64,000 bases of DNA from an uncultured Cohaesibacter sp. Lineage in GTDB: Bacteria; Pseudomonadota; Alphaproteobacteria; Rhizobiales; Cohaesibacteraceae. Position numbers and translations under genes: made by a program. The first letter of the stretch is position 1; each line of letters begins with the position of its first letter. The notes under the pieces were generated by a model that was not told the origin of the DNA, searched no databases, and worked only from the letters and a program-made list of their open reading frames with translations. The DNA lies in NCBI RefSeq assembly GCF_963676485.1, contig NZ_OY781114.1, forward strand, positions 4,604,501-4,668,500, written 5' to 3'. Positions 9,625 to 18,061 of this stretch are shown here, one piece after another.

Positions 9625-10455
9625 CTACCCCTTCACCGCACCTTGGGTCATGCCGCTGATCAGGCGTTTCTGAACGATCAGGAACAGGACGGTTGCAGGC
9701 AGAGCTCCAACGATGCCGCCGGAGGTCAATAGACCCCATTGCACTTCATATTCACCAATGAGCGTCTGGATGGCGACCGTGATCGGACGCACATTCGAGC
9801 CGCCAAGAGACAGCGCGTAAAGATACTCGTTCCATGCGGTGATGAAGATATAGATGCCCGTAGCCACGATACCCGGCATGCAGAGCGGCAGAACCACCCG
9901 GCGCAAGGCCCCCAGCCGAGAACACCCATCGGTCATGGCGGCTTCATCAAGGGACTTGGGAATGCCATTGATGTAGCTGGTCATCATCCAGACCGAGAAC
10001 GGAATGGCAACGGTCGAGTTCGCAATAATCAACGCCAGATGGGTGTCCAGCAGTCCAAGTACGCGCATCAGAACAAAAAGCGGCAGGATCAACAGCACGA
10101 TCGGAAACATATTGATGATCAGGAACTGCGTCAGAAGATATTTCTTGCCAAAGAACCGGAAGCGCGAAAAGGAGTAAGCCGCTGTTACACTAAGGGTAAG
10201 TCCGACCACCACCGTACCCGCGGCAACGATGAAGGACGTGATCATATTGTCCAGAAAACCGACTGTTTCAAACAGGCGGATATAATTCTCAAATGTCGCC
10301 CCGATGAGGCTTGGCCCTTGAGTGAAAAGCTTGTCCTCTTGGGTCAGGGACGTCAACATCATCCAGAGATATGGGCCCAAAGTGAAGAGCAGGATAACAA
10401 CCATGGGCAGTTCGACTGTCAGAAAGCGACGGAGTTTGCTTTTGCGGCTAACCAT
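9625..10455 (-). CDS. Carbohydrate ABC transporter permease (MalG/UgpE type)
   Basis: The 276-residue inner-membrane permease has about six transmembrane helices. The EAA loop that docks to the ATPase is clear: DEAAMTDGCSRLGALRRVVL followed by PLCMPG. MalG-type proteins form a heterodimer with a MalF-type partner, here the gene just upstream. The stop of that gene overlaps this start (TAATG), so both subunits are translated coupled. The frame extends far upstream without meaning; ATG 10455 starts at a typical MalG N-terminus (KLRRFLTVELPMVVILL). Confidence 0.93.
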   Translation of the reverse strand: MVSRKSKLRRFLTVELPMVVILLFTLGPYLWMMLTSLTQEDKLFTQGPSLIGATFENYIRLFETVGFLDNMITSFIVAAGTVVVGLTLSVTAAYSFSRFRFFGKKYLLTQFLIINMFPIVLLILPLFVLMRVLGLLDTHLALIIANSTVAIPFSVWMMTSYINGIPKSLDEAAMTDGCSRLGALRRVVLPLCMPGIVATGIYIFITAWNEYLYALSLGGSNVRPITVAIQTLIGEYEVQWGLLTSGGIVGALPATVLFLIVQKRLISGMTQGAVKG

Positions 10456-11366
10456 TATTTCGTGTCCTTTCCAACCTTGCGCAGATACACCACAACAACG
10501 CCCAGAAGCATGATCGTGAAGAGCACCGCGAGCGAAGAGCCATACCCGAAATCGAGGTTGGTGCGCGCTTTGACAAAGGCGTAAAGCGGCAGGGTATAGG
10601 TGGAATAGCCCGGGCCACCACCGGTCATGACGTAGATGACATCGATGGAGTTTGCGACCCAGATGGTTCTGAGCAACACCGCCGTAACAAGGACACCAGA
10701 AATGCCGGGAAGCGTGATGTGCCAGAACTGGCGCCATGTGCTGGCTCCATCAATCGAGGCAGCTTCATAGTAGCTTCTTGGAATGGACTGCAAACCGGCC
10801 AGGATCATCACGGCGAAGAACGGGAAACCCTGCCAGGTCAGCGTCAGGATGATGGCATAGAGGGCCGTGGCGGGATCGGCGAGCCAAGGCACTGAATCCT
10901 GAATGATGTGCATGCGGAGCAGAAAGTCATTGAGGATGCCGTAGTTGGAATCATAGATCCAGACCCACATCAGGCCGATGACGACGGATGGCAACGCCCA
11001 GGGGATAATGATGAGCGCACGCGCCAGCGGGCGCCATGGGAATTCCTGATTGAGCAGAAGCGCGGTTGCGAGCCCGAGAAGAAGTTGGCTCGGGATGGTC
11101 AAGCCAATCCAGATCACAGTGTGCTTGAGCGAGATCCAGAAAACCTCATCATTGAACGCAGTGAAGAAATTCTTCAGACCAACGAAACTGATGGCGTTTG
11201 GTTTCCACAATATATAGTCATGCAGGCTCATCCAGGCCGCTTGCAGCATTGGGAAGAAAACAATTGCCAACGTCACGATCACGGCGGGCGACAAAAGCGC
11301 GTAAGGCAGTACGCGTCTGGCGAGTGCCGCGCGGCTCGATGGCCACTCAGATGCAGTCATAGTCAT
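10455..11366 (-). CDS. Carbohydrate ABC transporter permease (MalF/UgpA type)
   Basis: The 303-residue permease has six or seven membrane segments and an EAA loop, YEAASIDGASTWRQFWHITL. The first helix PYALLSPAVIVTLAIVFFP and the AIVFF...W.S.H.Y pattern are typical of the sugar-importer (CUT1) family. It pairs with the downstream permease and, by inference, with the divergently encoded ATPase at 13842-14939. The gene follows the binding-protein gene after a 152-bp spacer that contains a strong stem-loop. Confidence 0.93.
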   Translation of the reverse strand: MTMTASEWPSSRAALARRVLPYALLSPAVIVTLAIVFFPMLQAAWMSLHDYILWKPNAISFVGLKNFFTAFNDEVFWISLKHTVIWIGLTIPSQLLLGLATALLLNQEFPWRPLARALIIIPWALPSVVIGLMWVWIYDSNYGILNDFLLRMHIIQDSVPWLADPATALYAIILTLTWQGFPFFAVMILAGLQSIPRSYYEAASIDGASTWRQFWHITLPGISGVLVTAVLLRTIWVANSIDVIYVMTGGGPGYSTYTLPLYAFVKARTNLDFGYGSSLAVLFTIMLLGVVVVYLRKVGKDTK

Positions 11367-11471
11367 AGTCTTTTCACCGGGTAGCGGGCCGGTGTCCTAT
11401 GTGCCGCCATCCTGACATCTCCATCCATGAGCAGATGTCCGACAGCGCAGAACCGGAGTCATTGGGGGATA

Positions 11472-11498
11472 GTTCGGTCGAAATGAATTCGACCGAAC
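11472..11498 (-). promoter_or_regulatory. Intercistronic stem-loop after the binding-protein gene
   Basis: An 11-bp perfect inverted repeat (GTTCGGTCGAA, 5-nt loop, TTCGACCGAAC) lies just after the binding-protein stop and before the permease genes. On the coding (-) strand it is not followed by a T tract. It is therefore more likely an mRNA-stabilising or partial-attenuation hairpin, of the kind that raises binding protein over permease in malE-malF systems, than a full terminator. Confidence 0.7.
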
Positions 11499-11518
11499 CC
11501 ATTGCATCTGTTCAATAA

Positions 11519-12739
11519 TCAGCGATTGAACAGCGCTTCGATTTTCTCGTTCATTTCTTTTGCAGTGATTTCGCCTGTCAGCGCACGCTGCATATTGACC
11601 GGCCATTCGGTGTTCACGAAATCGGACGTTTCAGGCCGGTTCGGGAGCATGTGAGCAAATGGCAAGGATGCGATGGTCGCATCAACAAAACGCTTCGGAT
11701 GCAAGGTCCAGTTTGCAGAGTCCGACTTGGTCACAGGCAGCTGGCCGGTGGACTCGTTAAACTGCTTATTGTTGCCTTCGGTGGAAAGAAAAGAAATCCA
11801 TTTCCAGGCAGCATCCTTGTTTGAAGCGGAAGAGAAAACAGCCGTGGATTCATCCCCGAAAGAGGTCCAGCGACCGCCACCACATTCAGGCACTGTGGTT
11901 GCAGACACCTTGTCACCCAAAGCGGCGACCATGTCATTTGCCGAGCCGATATGGTGAATGGTCATTGCGGTTGTGCCAGCCTTGAATGCGCCGGTCACTT
12001 CCTTGAAACCATCATTGGGGGCAGAGGGTGGGAAAACCTTGTCTTTCTGGAACAGGTCCACAACGAACTGCGTACCGGCAATCGCTGCGTCGTTGGTCAA
12101 GCCTCCCTTGTCAAAGCTCACGCCTTTGCGGGAGAGAACCATGCTACCCCAGTGGTCATGACCGCCCTTGCCACCACGGAATCCGAAGCCATAAACATCG
12201 GTGCGGCCGTCACCATTGGTGTCGCGGGTCAGCTTGATCGCTGCGTTGCGGAAGTCATCGCAGGTTTTTGGTGGTTCAAGCCCCAATTCCTCGAACATGT
12301 CTGCGCGATAGTAAAGATACAGCACAACATATTGAACCGGCAGATAATATTGTTTGCCGTCTGGGCCTTTGGTCAAATCGAAGAGATTTTGCTGAATATC
12401 GCTCGCTCCATCCCATGCGGCGATACGGTCATCAAGCGGCTCCAACGCACCCATTTCAACCAGACGAGGCTGGGCGTGCATTTTCACCATGGCGGCGTCT
12501 GGTGCGCTACCGGCTATGATAGAAGTATACAGGTTGTCGTAATAACTATTCCAGGGAATATTCTCTGCATCAATTTTGATGCCGGGATTCTTTGCCTCGA
12601 ATCTCGAAACGAGGTCCTCCATGGGGTTGTCAGCATTATCAAAATGATACCAGAATTTCACAGTATCTTCTGCGTTTGCAGCCGAGCCGCAAACGAACAT
12701 TGCCGCAGCGAGCGCTGCGACTGACAGTGATTTCTTCAT
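11519..12739 (-). CDS. Extracellular solute-binding protein of a sugar ABC transporter (family 1)
   Basis: The 406-residue periplasmic binding protein has a Sec signal peptide (MKKSLSVAALAAAMFVCGSA, cleavage after ANA). The mature part begins EDTVKFWYHFDNADN and resembles UgpB/MalE-type CUT1 binding proteins, including the DTNGDGRTDVYGF segment and the C-terminal KWISFLSTEGN. The chosen start has a GGAGGAG ribosome-binding site; ten codons of open frame lie upstream. It captures an oligo- or monosaccharide for the downstream permeases. Specificity is not deducible; the linked epimerase, dehydrogenase, mutarotase and transketolase suggest a catabolised sugar or polyol. Confidence 0.93.
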   Translation of the reverse strand: MKKSLSVAALAAAMFVCGSAANAEDTVKFWYHFDNADNPMEDLVSRFEAKNPGIKIDAENIPWNSYYDNLYTSIIAGSAPDAAMVKMHAQPRLVEMGALEPLDDRIAAWDGASDIQQNLFDLTKGPDGKQYYLPVQYVVLYLYYRADMFEELGLEPPKTCDDFRNAAIKLTRDTNGDGRTDVYGFGFRGGKGGHDHWGSMVLSRKGVSFDKGGLTNDAAIAGTQFVVDLFQKDKVFPPSAPNDGFKEVTGAFKAGTTAMTIHHIGSANDMVAALGDKVSATTVPECGGGRWTSFGDESTAVFSSASNKDAAWKWISFLSTEGNNKQFNESTGQLPVTKSDSANWTLHPKRFVDATIASLPFAHMLPNRPETSDFVNTEWPVNMQRALTGEITAKEMNEKIEALFNR

Positions 12740-12953
12740 CTTCTCCTCCGCTTTATACCGTGCATTCACGGCAAAGTGGTTTCCTCAACACCCGCAGTAT
12801 GACGAGAGAAGCCTCCCGCTCCTCCCGAGGCCGCTCGGGCTTCGGCCAACTCCTTCCCCGATCTTTCGATCTTCCTTCAAGAACAGCCCCTCTCCTGACT
12901 TGTTCCTGAATGATAAAGCCACCCTCCTTCCCTTCAGGCGGCTTGTTGGTCAA

Positions 12954-13652
12954 TCACTCCTTTTCTTCCGTGATATCTGGCCCAAATTCCTCAATCGTCG
13001 TAACGTGATGGGCCATTGCTGCTGTTGCGCCTTTGGCGTCTCCGGCTGTCAAAGCATCAAGGATCGCCTCATGCCGGACAGCCGTTTCATAAAGATCGCG
13101 CTGACTGCCGGAATTTAAAATCTTGAAACGGTGGTTATGAATGAGGCAGCGTTGCAAAACAGGGCGGATACTCGGCAAATCTGCGGCATCAAACAGATTG
13201 AGGTGAAAGGCCCGGTCATGAAGGGTCACCTGATAGACATCGTCTTGCAGTGCCGCGCTTTTCATCGCTTCGATATTGTCGACAAGCTCTTTTTTAAGAA
13301 GCGCACCAAAGCGCCGCAGAACACGCACCATGCTGCGGGATTCTATATCGCGGCGGATCCGGATGAGCTCATGCGCATCATCGGCGCGTGCGTCAGCCAC
13401 AAATGTACCGCGATGAGACCGGCGCTCTACCAGCCCGTCATTGCTTAGAGCAATAAGCGCTTCACGCACGGTACTCTGGCTGCAGGCGAAACGCTCGGCA
13501 ATTTCCATTTCCACGATCGTCGCCATTGGAGGCAATGCCCCCAGCATGATCTCCCGTTGCAAATCTTCATAGACGGTGCGACTTCGTTTCACACTGCGCT
13601 TTGGAGCGGTCTCCGCTCCACCTGCCTGCTTATTAAGATTTCCGTTCGCCAT
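12954..13652 (-). CDS. GntR-family regulator, FadR/FCD subfamily
   Basis: This 232-residue regulator has a basic, disordered N-terminus, then a GntR winged helix (YEDLQREIMLGALPPM, ERFACSQSTVREALIALSNDG, VERRSHRGTFV). An all-helical FCD effector domain follows, with DRAFHLNLFDAA and RHEAILDALTAGDAKGA carrying the usual metal-binding His and Asp positions. FCD regulators respond to small organic acids or sugars. It lies 214 bp upstream of the binding-protein gene on the same strand and divergent from the transporter ATPase, so it probably represses both units from the spacer at 13653-13841. Confidence 0.9.
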   Translation of the reverse strand: MANGNLNKQAGGAETAPKRSVKRSRTVYEDLQREIMLGALPPMATIVEMEIAERFACSQSTVREALIALSNDGLVERRSHRGTFVADARADDAHELIRIRRDIESRSMVRVLRRFGALLKKELVDNIEAMKSAALQDDVYQVTLHDRAFHLNLFDAADLPSIRPVLQRCLIHNHRFKILNSGSQRDLYETAVRHEAILDALTAGDAKGATAAMAHHVTTIEEFGPDITEEKE

Positions 13653-13682
13653 TTTGTACCCAGAGCTTGCATCTCACTTTCA

Positions 13683-13712
13683 TTATCGATAATATAGCGA
13701 TAATAAATCGAT
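13683..13712. promoter_or_regulatory. Candidate operator for the GntR-type regulator
   Basis: In the divergent spacer, the palindrome TTATCGATAA (13683-13692) is followed by GCGATAAT and by a second ATCGAT (13707-13712). The clustered, spaced repeats overlap the region where both divergent promoters must lie, 30-60 bp from the regulator start. Assignment to this regulator is inference from position. Confidence 0.45.
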
Positions 13713-13841
13713 ATGACAAGCCAGCTTTTTAAGGACCCTATCGATTGCCCCCCTCATCGGCACACATGCCGACTATGGAGCCAACTTACACGTGGAATAG
13801 CCGGAGTTTGCGAACCCCGGCAGGTCATCTGGGAGGAACTG

Positions 13842-14939
13842 ATGGCGAGTATTAAGCTTGAGCGTCTCATAAAGAACTATGGGACGTTTCGCGCGATCAA
13901 GGGTATTGATCTCGATATTGCGGATGGTGCTTTTGTGACCTTTGTCGGGCCTTCCGGCTGCGGCAAATCGACTTTGTTGCGGATGGTTGCCGGGTTGGAG
14001 GAAATCTCGGGTGGGACACTTAAAATAGACGATGAAGTGGTCAACGATTTGGAACCGCGCGACCGTGACATTGCCATGGTTTTTCAGGATTACGCGCTTT
14101 ATCCGCATATGTCAGTGGCGGAAAATATCGGGTTCGGCCTCAAAATGCGAGGCATAGATGCCAACGAAATCAACGAGAAAGTCAAAGAAGCTGCTGACAT
14201 TCTGCAAATCTCGGCGCTTTTGGAGCGCAAACCGGGGCAGCTGTCTGGCGGTCAGCGCCAACGCGTCGCCATGGGGCGCGCCATTGTCCGCCGCCCCAAA
14301 GTGTATCTGTTTGACGAGCCCCTCTCCAACCTCGATGCGAAATTGCGCGTGGATATGCGCACCCAGATCAAGCGCCTGCATAATCTGCTGGAGACCACAA
14401 CCATCTACGTGACGCACGATCAGGTTGAAGCCATGACGCTGGCCGACCACATCGTTATCCTCAAGGATGGCATGATCATGCAGCAGGGGAATCCGGTCAG
14501 TGTTTATGAGCGTCCGATCAGCCGTTTCGTCGGGGAATTTATCGGGTCTCCCAAAATGAATATCCTGTCGGCAACAGTTTCTCGCGATGGAGATAAAGTC
14601 AATTTCACCAACGACGATTTTACCTTGAGTGTATCCAGTTGTGAAAAGGCTGATGGCCAAATGATTGAAGTGGGCATCCGTCCAGAACATCTCATACCCT
14701 GCGACAAAGAAGATGCACTGATTTCGGCACGCGTCGATGTTCTTGAGCCTCTCGGCTCGGACACGCATGCCATTTGCCTGGTGGGAAAACAGGAATTAAC
14801 GGCACGCCTCGACCCCAGTCTTCAACTCACGCCCGGAGACACGCTCTATCTAGGAGCCGAACCGGAAAAAATCCACTTCTTCGATCCCGAATCCGGTGAC
14901 CGACTGGAGATCGATGTGCCACAACAGGTTGCTGCCTGA
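13842..14939 (+). CDS. Sugar ABC transporter ATP-binding protein (UgpC/MalK type)
   Basis: The 365-residue ATPase has Walker A GPSGCGKST, the Q-loop VFQDYALYPHM, signature LSGGQRQRVAMGRA, Walker B VYLFDEPLSNLDAKLR and the switch VTHDQ, followed by a C-terminal TOBE/MalK regulatory domain. It powers import through the MalF/MalG-type permeases encoded divergently. ATG 13842 has a strong GGGAGGAACTG site, and homology starts at MASIKLERL. Splitting the ATPase from the rest of the transporter is odd but occurs in Hyphomicrobiales, where one MalK-like ATPase may serve several importers. Confidence 0.95.
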   Translation: MASIKLERLIKNYGTFRAIKGIDLDIADGAFVTFVGPSGCGKSTLLRMVAGLEEISGGTLKIDDEVVNDLEPRDRDIAMVFQDYALYPHMSVAENIGFGLKMRGIDANEINEKVKEAADILQISALLERKPGQLSGGQRQRVAMGRAIVRRPKVYLFDEPLSNLDAKLRVDMRTQIKRLHNLLETTTIYVTHDQVEAMTLADHIVILKDGMIMQQGNPVSVYERPISRFVGEFIGSPKMNILSATVSRDGDKVNFTNDDFTLSVSSCEKADGQMIEVGIRPEHLIPCDKEDALISARVDVLEPLGSDTHAICLVGKQELTARLDPSLQLTPGDTLYLGAEPEKIHFFDPESGDRLEIDVPQQVAA

Positions 14940-15424
14940 TCGGCCCATAGCGCAACAAACGGTCTTTTCGACTTTTCCGTCCTCAACAGCAGCTTGAGAA
15001 GCACTTAGACCAACTTGAGGTGACTTGTTTCGGCAAGTCACTTTTTTCTTTTTTGGGCGCAGGCCTATCTTACTGAATTCAGGTTATTTTCACCTTGCAG
15101 ATCGTCTTTTCAAAAGAAACGATATATTTTCAGTTGGCACCATCCCTTGCCTTTATGACACGTCAGCGTGGATCGGCCCTTTTTTAAAATCGCAAAAACA
15201 GCCGTTTTGTTTCTGCGATTGACATCAATCAACAAAGTGAGAGAAAATAGCGCGCCTTTCCAAAGCGGATTATTTTGATCGCAATTCACCTTTCTATTTC
15301 AAATCATTGAAAAATGGTTTTCGTCCAGTTTGGGTGGAGATATCGTTTCACTCAAACAGGCGCGGCAGGGCATAAGTATGAGCAAAGAACACAAAAGCTA
15401 CGTTTGAATACTGGAGTTCAATTA
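14940..15424. other. Intergenic region between transporter ATPase and DUF3311 genes
   Basis: Apart from the terminator at 15020-15049, this 485-bp region holds AT-rich sequence that probably contains the symporter-operon promoter around 15200-15330. I find no open frame with coding character. Confidence 0.5.
15020..15049 (+). terminator. Intrinsic terminator of the ATPase gene
   Basis: The stem GTGACTTG/CAAGTCAC with a 6-nt loop is followed directly by a T-rich tract (CTTTTTTCTTTTTT). It lies 80 bp after the ATPase stop. Confidence 0.85.
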
Positions 15425-15610
15425 GTGTCCCGAAGAACCTCGCTTGTTTTGATTGGTCTTGTCGTCATCGCACTTTACGCAGTTCCCTATCTCGCCATCG
15501 GTCATATTGCAGCGTGGTATGGCAGCTTCCTGTTCTGGATTTGCGCAGCTGTGGTCATCATTTTCCTCAACCTTGCAGCAACTGCAGGCTTTAAGGGAGG
15601 TGAGCAATGA
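15425..15610 (+). CDS. DUF3311 small membrane protein, symporter partner
   Basis: The 61-residue protein with two hydrophobic segments (TSLVLIGLVVIALYAVPYL and WYGSFLFWICAAVVIIFLNL) matches the DUF3311 pattern; such proteins are commonly encoded just before SSS-family symporters. The frame is open from 15314, but no ATG fits. GTG 15425 has GGAG eight bases upstream and gives the usual length. Its stop overlaps the symporter ATG (ATGA). It probably forms a small accessory subunit; its biochemical role is not established. Confidence 0.75.
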   Translation: MSRRTSLVLIGLVVIALYAVPYLAIGHIAAWYGSFLFWICAAVVIIFLNLAATAGFKGGEQ

Positions 15611-17079
15611 GCCCTTCACTTATCTGGATCGGCATCGCCATCTATATCCTTATCGCCTGTATCGTCGCCTATCTGTCCCGCAGGAGCAACGCACCTGATA
15701 TGGCAGATTATTTTGTTGGCGGGCGCAGTTTTGGTGGCGTGATTTCGGCCCTGAGCTATTCAGCAACCACCTATTCGGCCTTTATGATGGTTGGCCTCGC
15801 AGGTCTTACCTATAAAGGTGGCGTTGGGGCGCTCGGCTTTGAAATCGTCTATTTTGCGGGCGTTTCTCTCGTTGCCATATTTGGCCCCCGCTTTTGGCTT
15901 GTTGGAAAGAAATACGGTTTTGTGACACCGTCAGAAATGCTCGGCGCGCGATATGGCTCACGCTGGGTGGCCATCGTGGTGGCATTGGCGAGTTGTTTGT
16001 TCCTTGTGCCCTACTCCGCCGTTCAGCTGGCTGGCATCGGCTATCTGCTTTCGGGTATGAGTGATGGCGCCATTTCCTTTCCGGTCGGGCTTGTCATCGC
16101 AACCTTGCTTGCGATCATCCTGTCATATATCGCTGGTATACGATCGGTCATGTGGACCGACAGCCTTCAGGCACTTCTGATGATCTCCGCTTCTGTCCTT
16201 GTTACCATCGTGGTGATCGATCAGTTGGGCGGATTCTTTGGCATGTTTGCGAGCATTGCCGAAACGAAACCGGAAATGCTGCAGGTCCCCGGATCAGGTC
16301 TCTTCAGTTTCAAGACCATGCTGGGGCTGACCATCCCGTGGTTCTTCTTTTCCATTTCCAATCCGCAAGTCAGCCAGCGCCTGTTCATGCCCAAATCGCT
16401 CGGCGCACTACGCCGCATGCTTCTTCTCTTTCTCTGTTTCGGCCTCATTTACACGATTGTAGCAGTCCTTTGGGGCTTTGCTGCGTTTGAAGCCTTTCCG
16501 GATCTGGAGAATGCCGATCTCGCCAGTGCGGCACTGCTTGGCGCAGACTTCCTGCCCCCGGCTCTCTCAATCATCGTGATGATTGGCATCCTCGCAGCCG
16601 CCATCTCAACCATAGACTCCATCCTGTTGACCCTTTCATCCATGTTGGCCCGCGACGTATATGGCGGCTTCAGTAATGGTGCCTCTGATGCTGCTCAGCT
16701 AAAAATCGGACGCATCGTGATACCGGTGATATCGTTGATCGCGCTCTCCTTTGCCTCTCTCAAGCTAAGCCTTATCTCCATTTTGTCAGTTGCAGCCTCA
16801 TCCGGCCTTGTTGTTATGGTGCCCGCCATCGTTGGCGCTTTCTTCTGGAAGAGAGGGACAGCAGCAGGAGCACTGAGCAGCATCCTCTTGGGAGGTCTGT
16901 TCGTGATCGTCATGTATATGACGGGCAACAATCTGTTTGGTCTCAATGCTGGCATACTCGGGTTGCCAGTCGCGACTGTCATTTTCGTATTGGTCAGCCT
17001 AGTTACCACCCGCAAGGGCGACTTAACCGATGTTTTCGTGGATGAAACCAGCGAGCAACTTATTCATCTTACGAAATAG
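15607..17079 (+). CDS. Sodium:solute symporter (SSS family)
   Basis: The 490-residue transporter has the 12-13 helix LeuT-type fold of the SSS family. Recognisable parts are DYFVGGRSFGG and ALSYSATTYSAFMMVG at the N-terminus, and the Na+-site helix region SIVMIGILAAAISTIDSILL, with the conserved Ser/Thr ligands. SSS proteins import sugars, proline, pantothenate, carboxylates or urea with Na+. The pairing with DUF3311 points to the subgroup often annotated as carboxylate/solute symporters, but no substrate can be assigned. Its 3' end overlaps the convergent apbE gene by 11 bp. Confidence 0.92.
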   Translation: MSPSLIWIGIAIYILIACIVAYLSRRSNAPDMADYFVGGRSFGGVISALSYSATTYSAFMMVGLAGLTYKGGVGALGFEIVYFAGVSLVAIFGPRFWLVGKKYGFVTPSEMLGARYGSRWVAIVVALASCLFLVPYSAVQLAGIGYLLSGMSDGAISFPVGLVIATLLAIILSYIAGIRSVMWTDSLQALLMISASVLVTIVVIDQLGGFFGMFASIAETKPEMLQVPGSGLFSFKTMLGLTIPWFFFSISNPQVSQRLFMPKSLGALRRMLLLFLCFGLIYTIVAVLWGFAAFEAFPDLENADLASAALLGADFLPPALSIIVMIGILAAAISTIDSILLTLSSMLARDVYGGFSNGASDAAQLKIGRIVIPVISLIALSFASLKLSLISILSVAASSGLVVMVPAIVGAFFWKRGTAAGALSSILLGGLFVIVMYMTGNNLFGLNAGILGLPVATVIFVLVSLVTTRKGDLTDVFVDETSEQLIHLTK

Positions 17080-18061
17080 ATCCGAAAACAGGCCCTGCAG
17101 AAATCTCCCGTACTTTGTTCCCGTCTCTGACGAGAAACAAAGCGTTGATCCCTTTCGCACGGGCCACATGCAATCCGGCTTCCGCGCCCATCACCATGAG
17201 CGCGGTTGCCCAAGCATCCGCTGTCATACAGCTGTCTGCAACAACGCTGACTGATGCAACGTCATTCTGTAGAGGACCACCGCTTCGCGGATCCATTGTA
17301 TGGCTAAAGGTTCGGTCGCCGACTTTCACCCAGTGGCGATAATCTCCACTGGTGGCTATGGCAGCATCGCGCAAGAGCACCATTCCAAGCGCTTCACGTA
17401 AGCTGTGATCGGGCTTTTCCAGCGCCACCGACCAAGGCATATCGCTTCCTTTTGAACCTACGGCCCGCATTTCACCATCAATGCCGACCAGGCCGCTCTT
17501 GATGCCATAAACCTTGAGCGTATCGGCCATAACATCAACACCATAGCCTTTGGCAATACCACAAAGATCGAGCGTCACCTCTTTTTTCTTTCGCACCGCA
17601 TTCCGCGCAGGATCAAGCTCCAGTCGCTCATAGGTTGGCACTCGTCTTTGGCCAAGTTGCGCACGGATTGCCTCAGCATCTGGTTCGCGAGATGAGGCAC
17701 CAAAGCCCCATGCGTCAACCATATCGCCTACGGCAGGATCGAACAGGCCACTTGAGGCCCGATTGATCGCGATGGCTTCCTTCAGAACCCTGAAGAGATC
17801 TTCGGGCACTTCGATCCAGTATCCCACCTTGGCTCTGTTCAGTCGCATGAGATCTGCGTCCGCTTTCCACGTAGACATTTGCCTGTCCACACGATCCACC
17901 GCTTCAAACAAGGCCTGCTCAAGCCCTTCGGGCGGTTGAGCGTCATCGCTCATGATGATGGCGCTGTAGCGCGTGCCCATGGTCTTGCCGTTAAAGACAT
18001 GGCGATATTGCCCTTCCGGCATCGAAATATCCTCCGGTCGATCAAAAGACATCTTCAACAT
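17069..18061 (-). CDS. apbE: FAD:protein FMN transferase (ApbE family), apparently without export signal
   Basis: ApbE enzymes transfer FMN from FAD onto a Thr or Ser of a partner protein. The 330-residue sequence has the family core: MGTRYSAIIM, RVDRQMSTWKADADLMRLNR, SGLFDPAVGDMVDAWGFG, LDLCGIAKGYGVD, GIDGEMRAVG, ATSGDYRHW and FSHTMDPRSGGP. Most bacterial ApbE proteins are exported lipoproteins. Here no signal peptide or lipobox is visible: residues 1-30 are hydrophilic. The start at 18061 has an AAGGAAGGG site and overlaps the upstream fusion gene by 20 bp. The likely target is the DUF2271 protein encoded two genes upstream. Confidence 0.92.
   Translation of the reverse strand: MLKMSFDRPEDISMPEGQYRHVFNGKTMGTRYSAIIMSDDAQPPEGLEQALFEAVDRVDRQMSTWKADADLMRLNRAKVGYWIEVPEDLFRVLKEAIAINRASSGLFDPAVGDMVDAWGFGASSREPDAEAIRAQLGQRRVPTYERLELDPARNAVRKKKEVTLDLCGIAKGYGVDVMADTLKVYGIKSGLVGIDGEMRAVGSKGSDMPWSVALEKPDHSLREALGMVLLRDAAIATSGDYRHWVKVGDRTFSHTMDPRSGGPLQNDVASVSVVADSCMTADAWATALMVMGAEAGLHVARAKGINALFLVRDGNKVREISAGPVFGSIS

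Noticed and set aside
11951-12724. 257-codon frame antisense to the binding-protein gene
   Set aside because: Shadow of a clear solute-binding protein with signal peptide.
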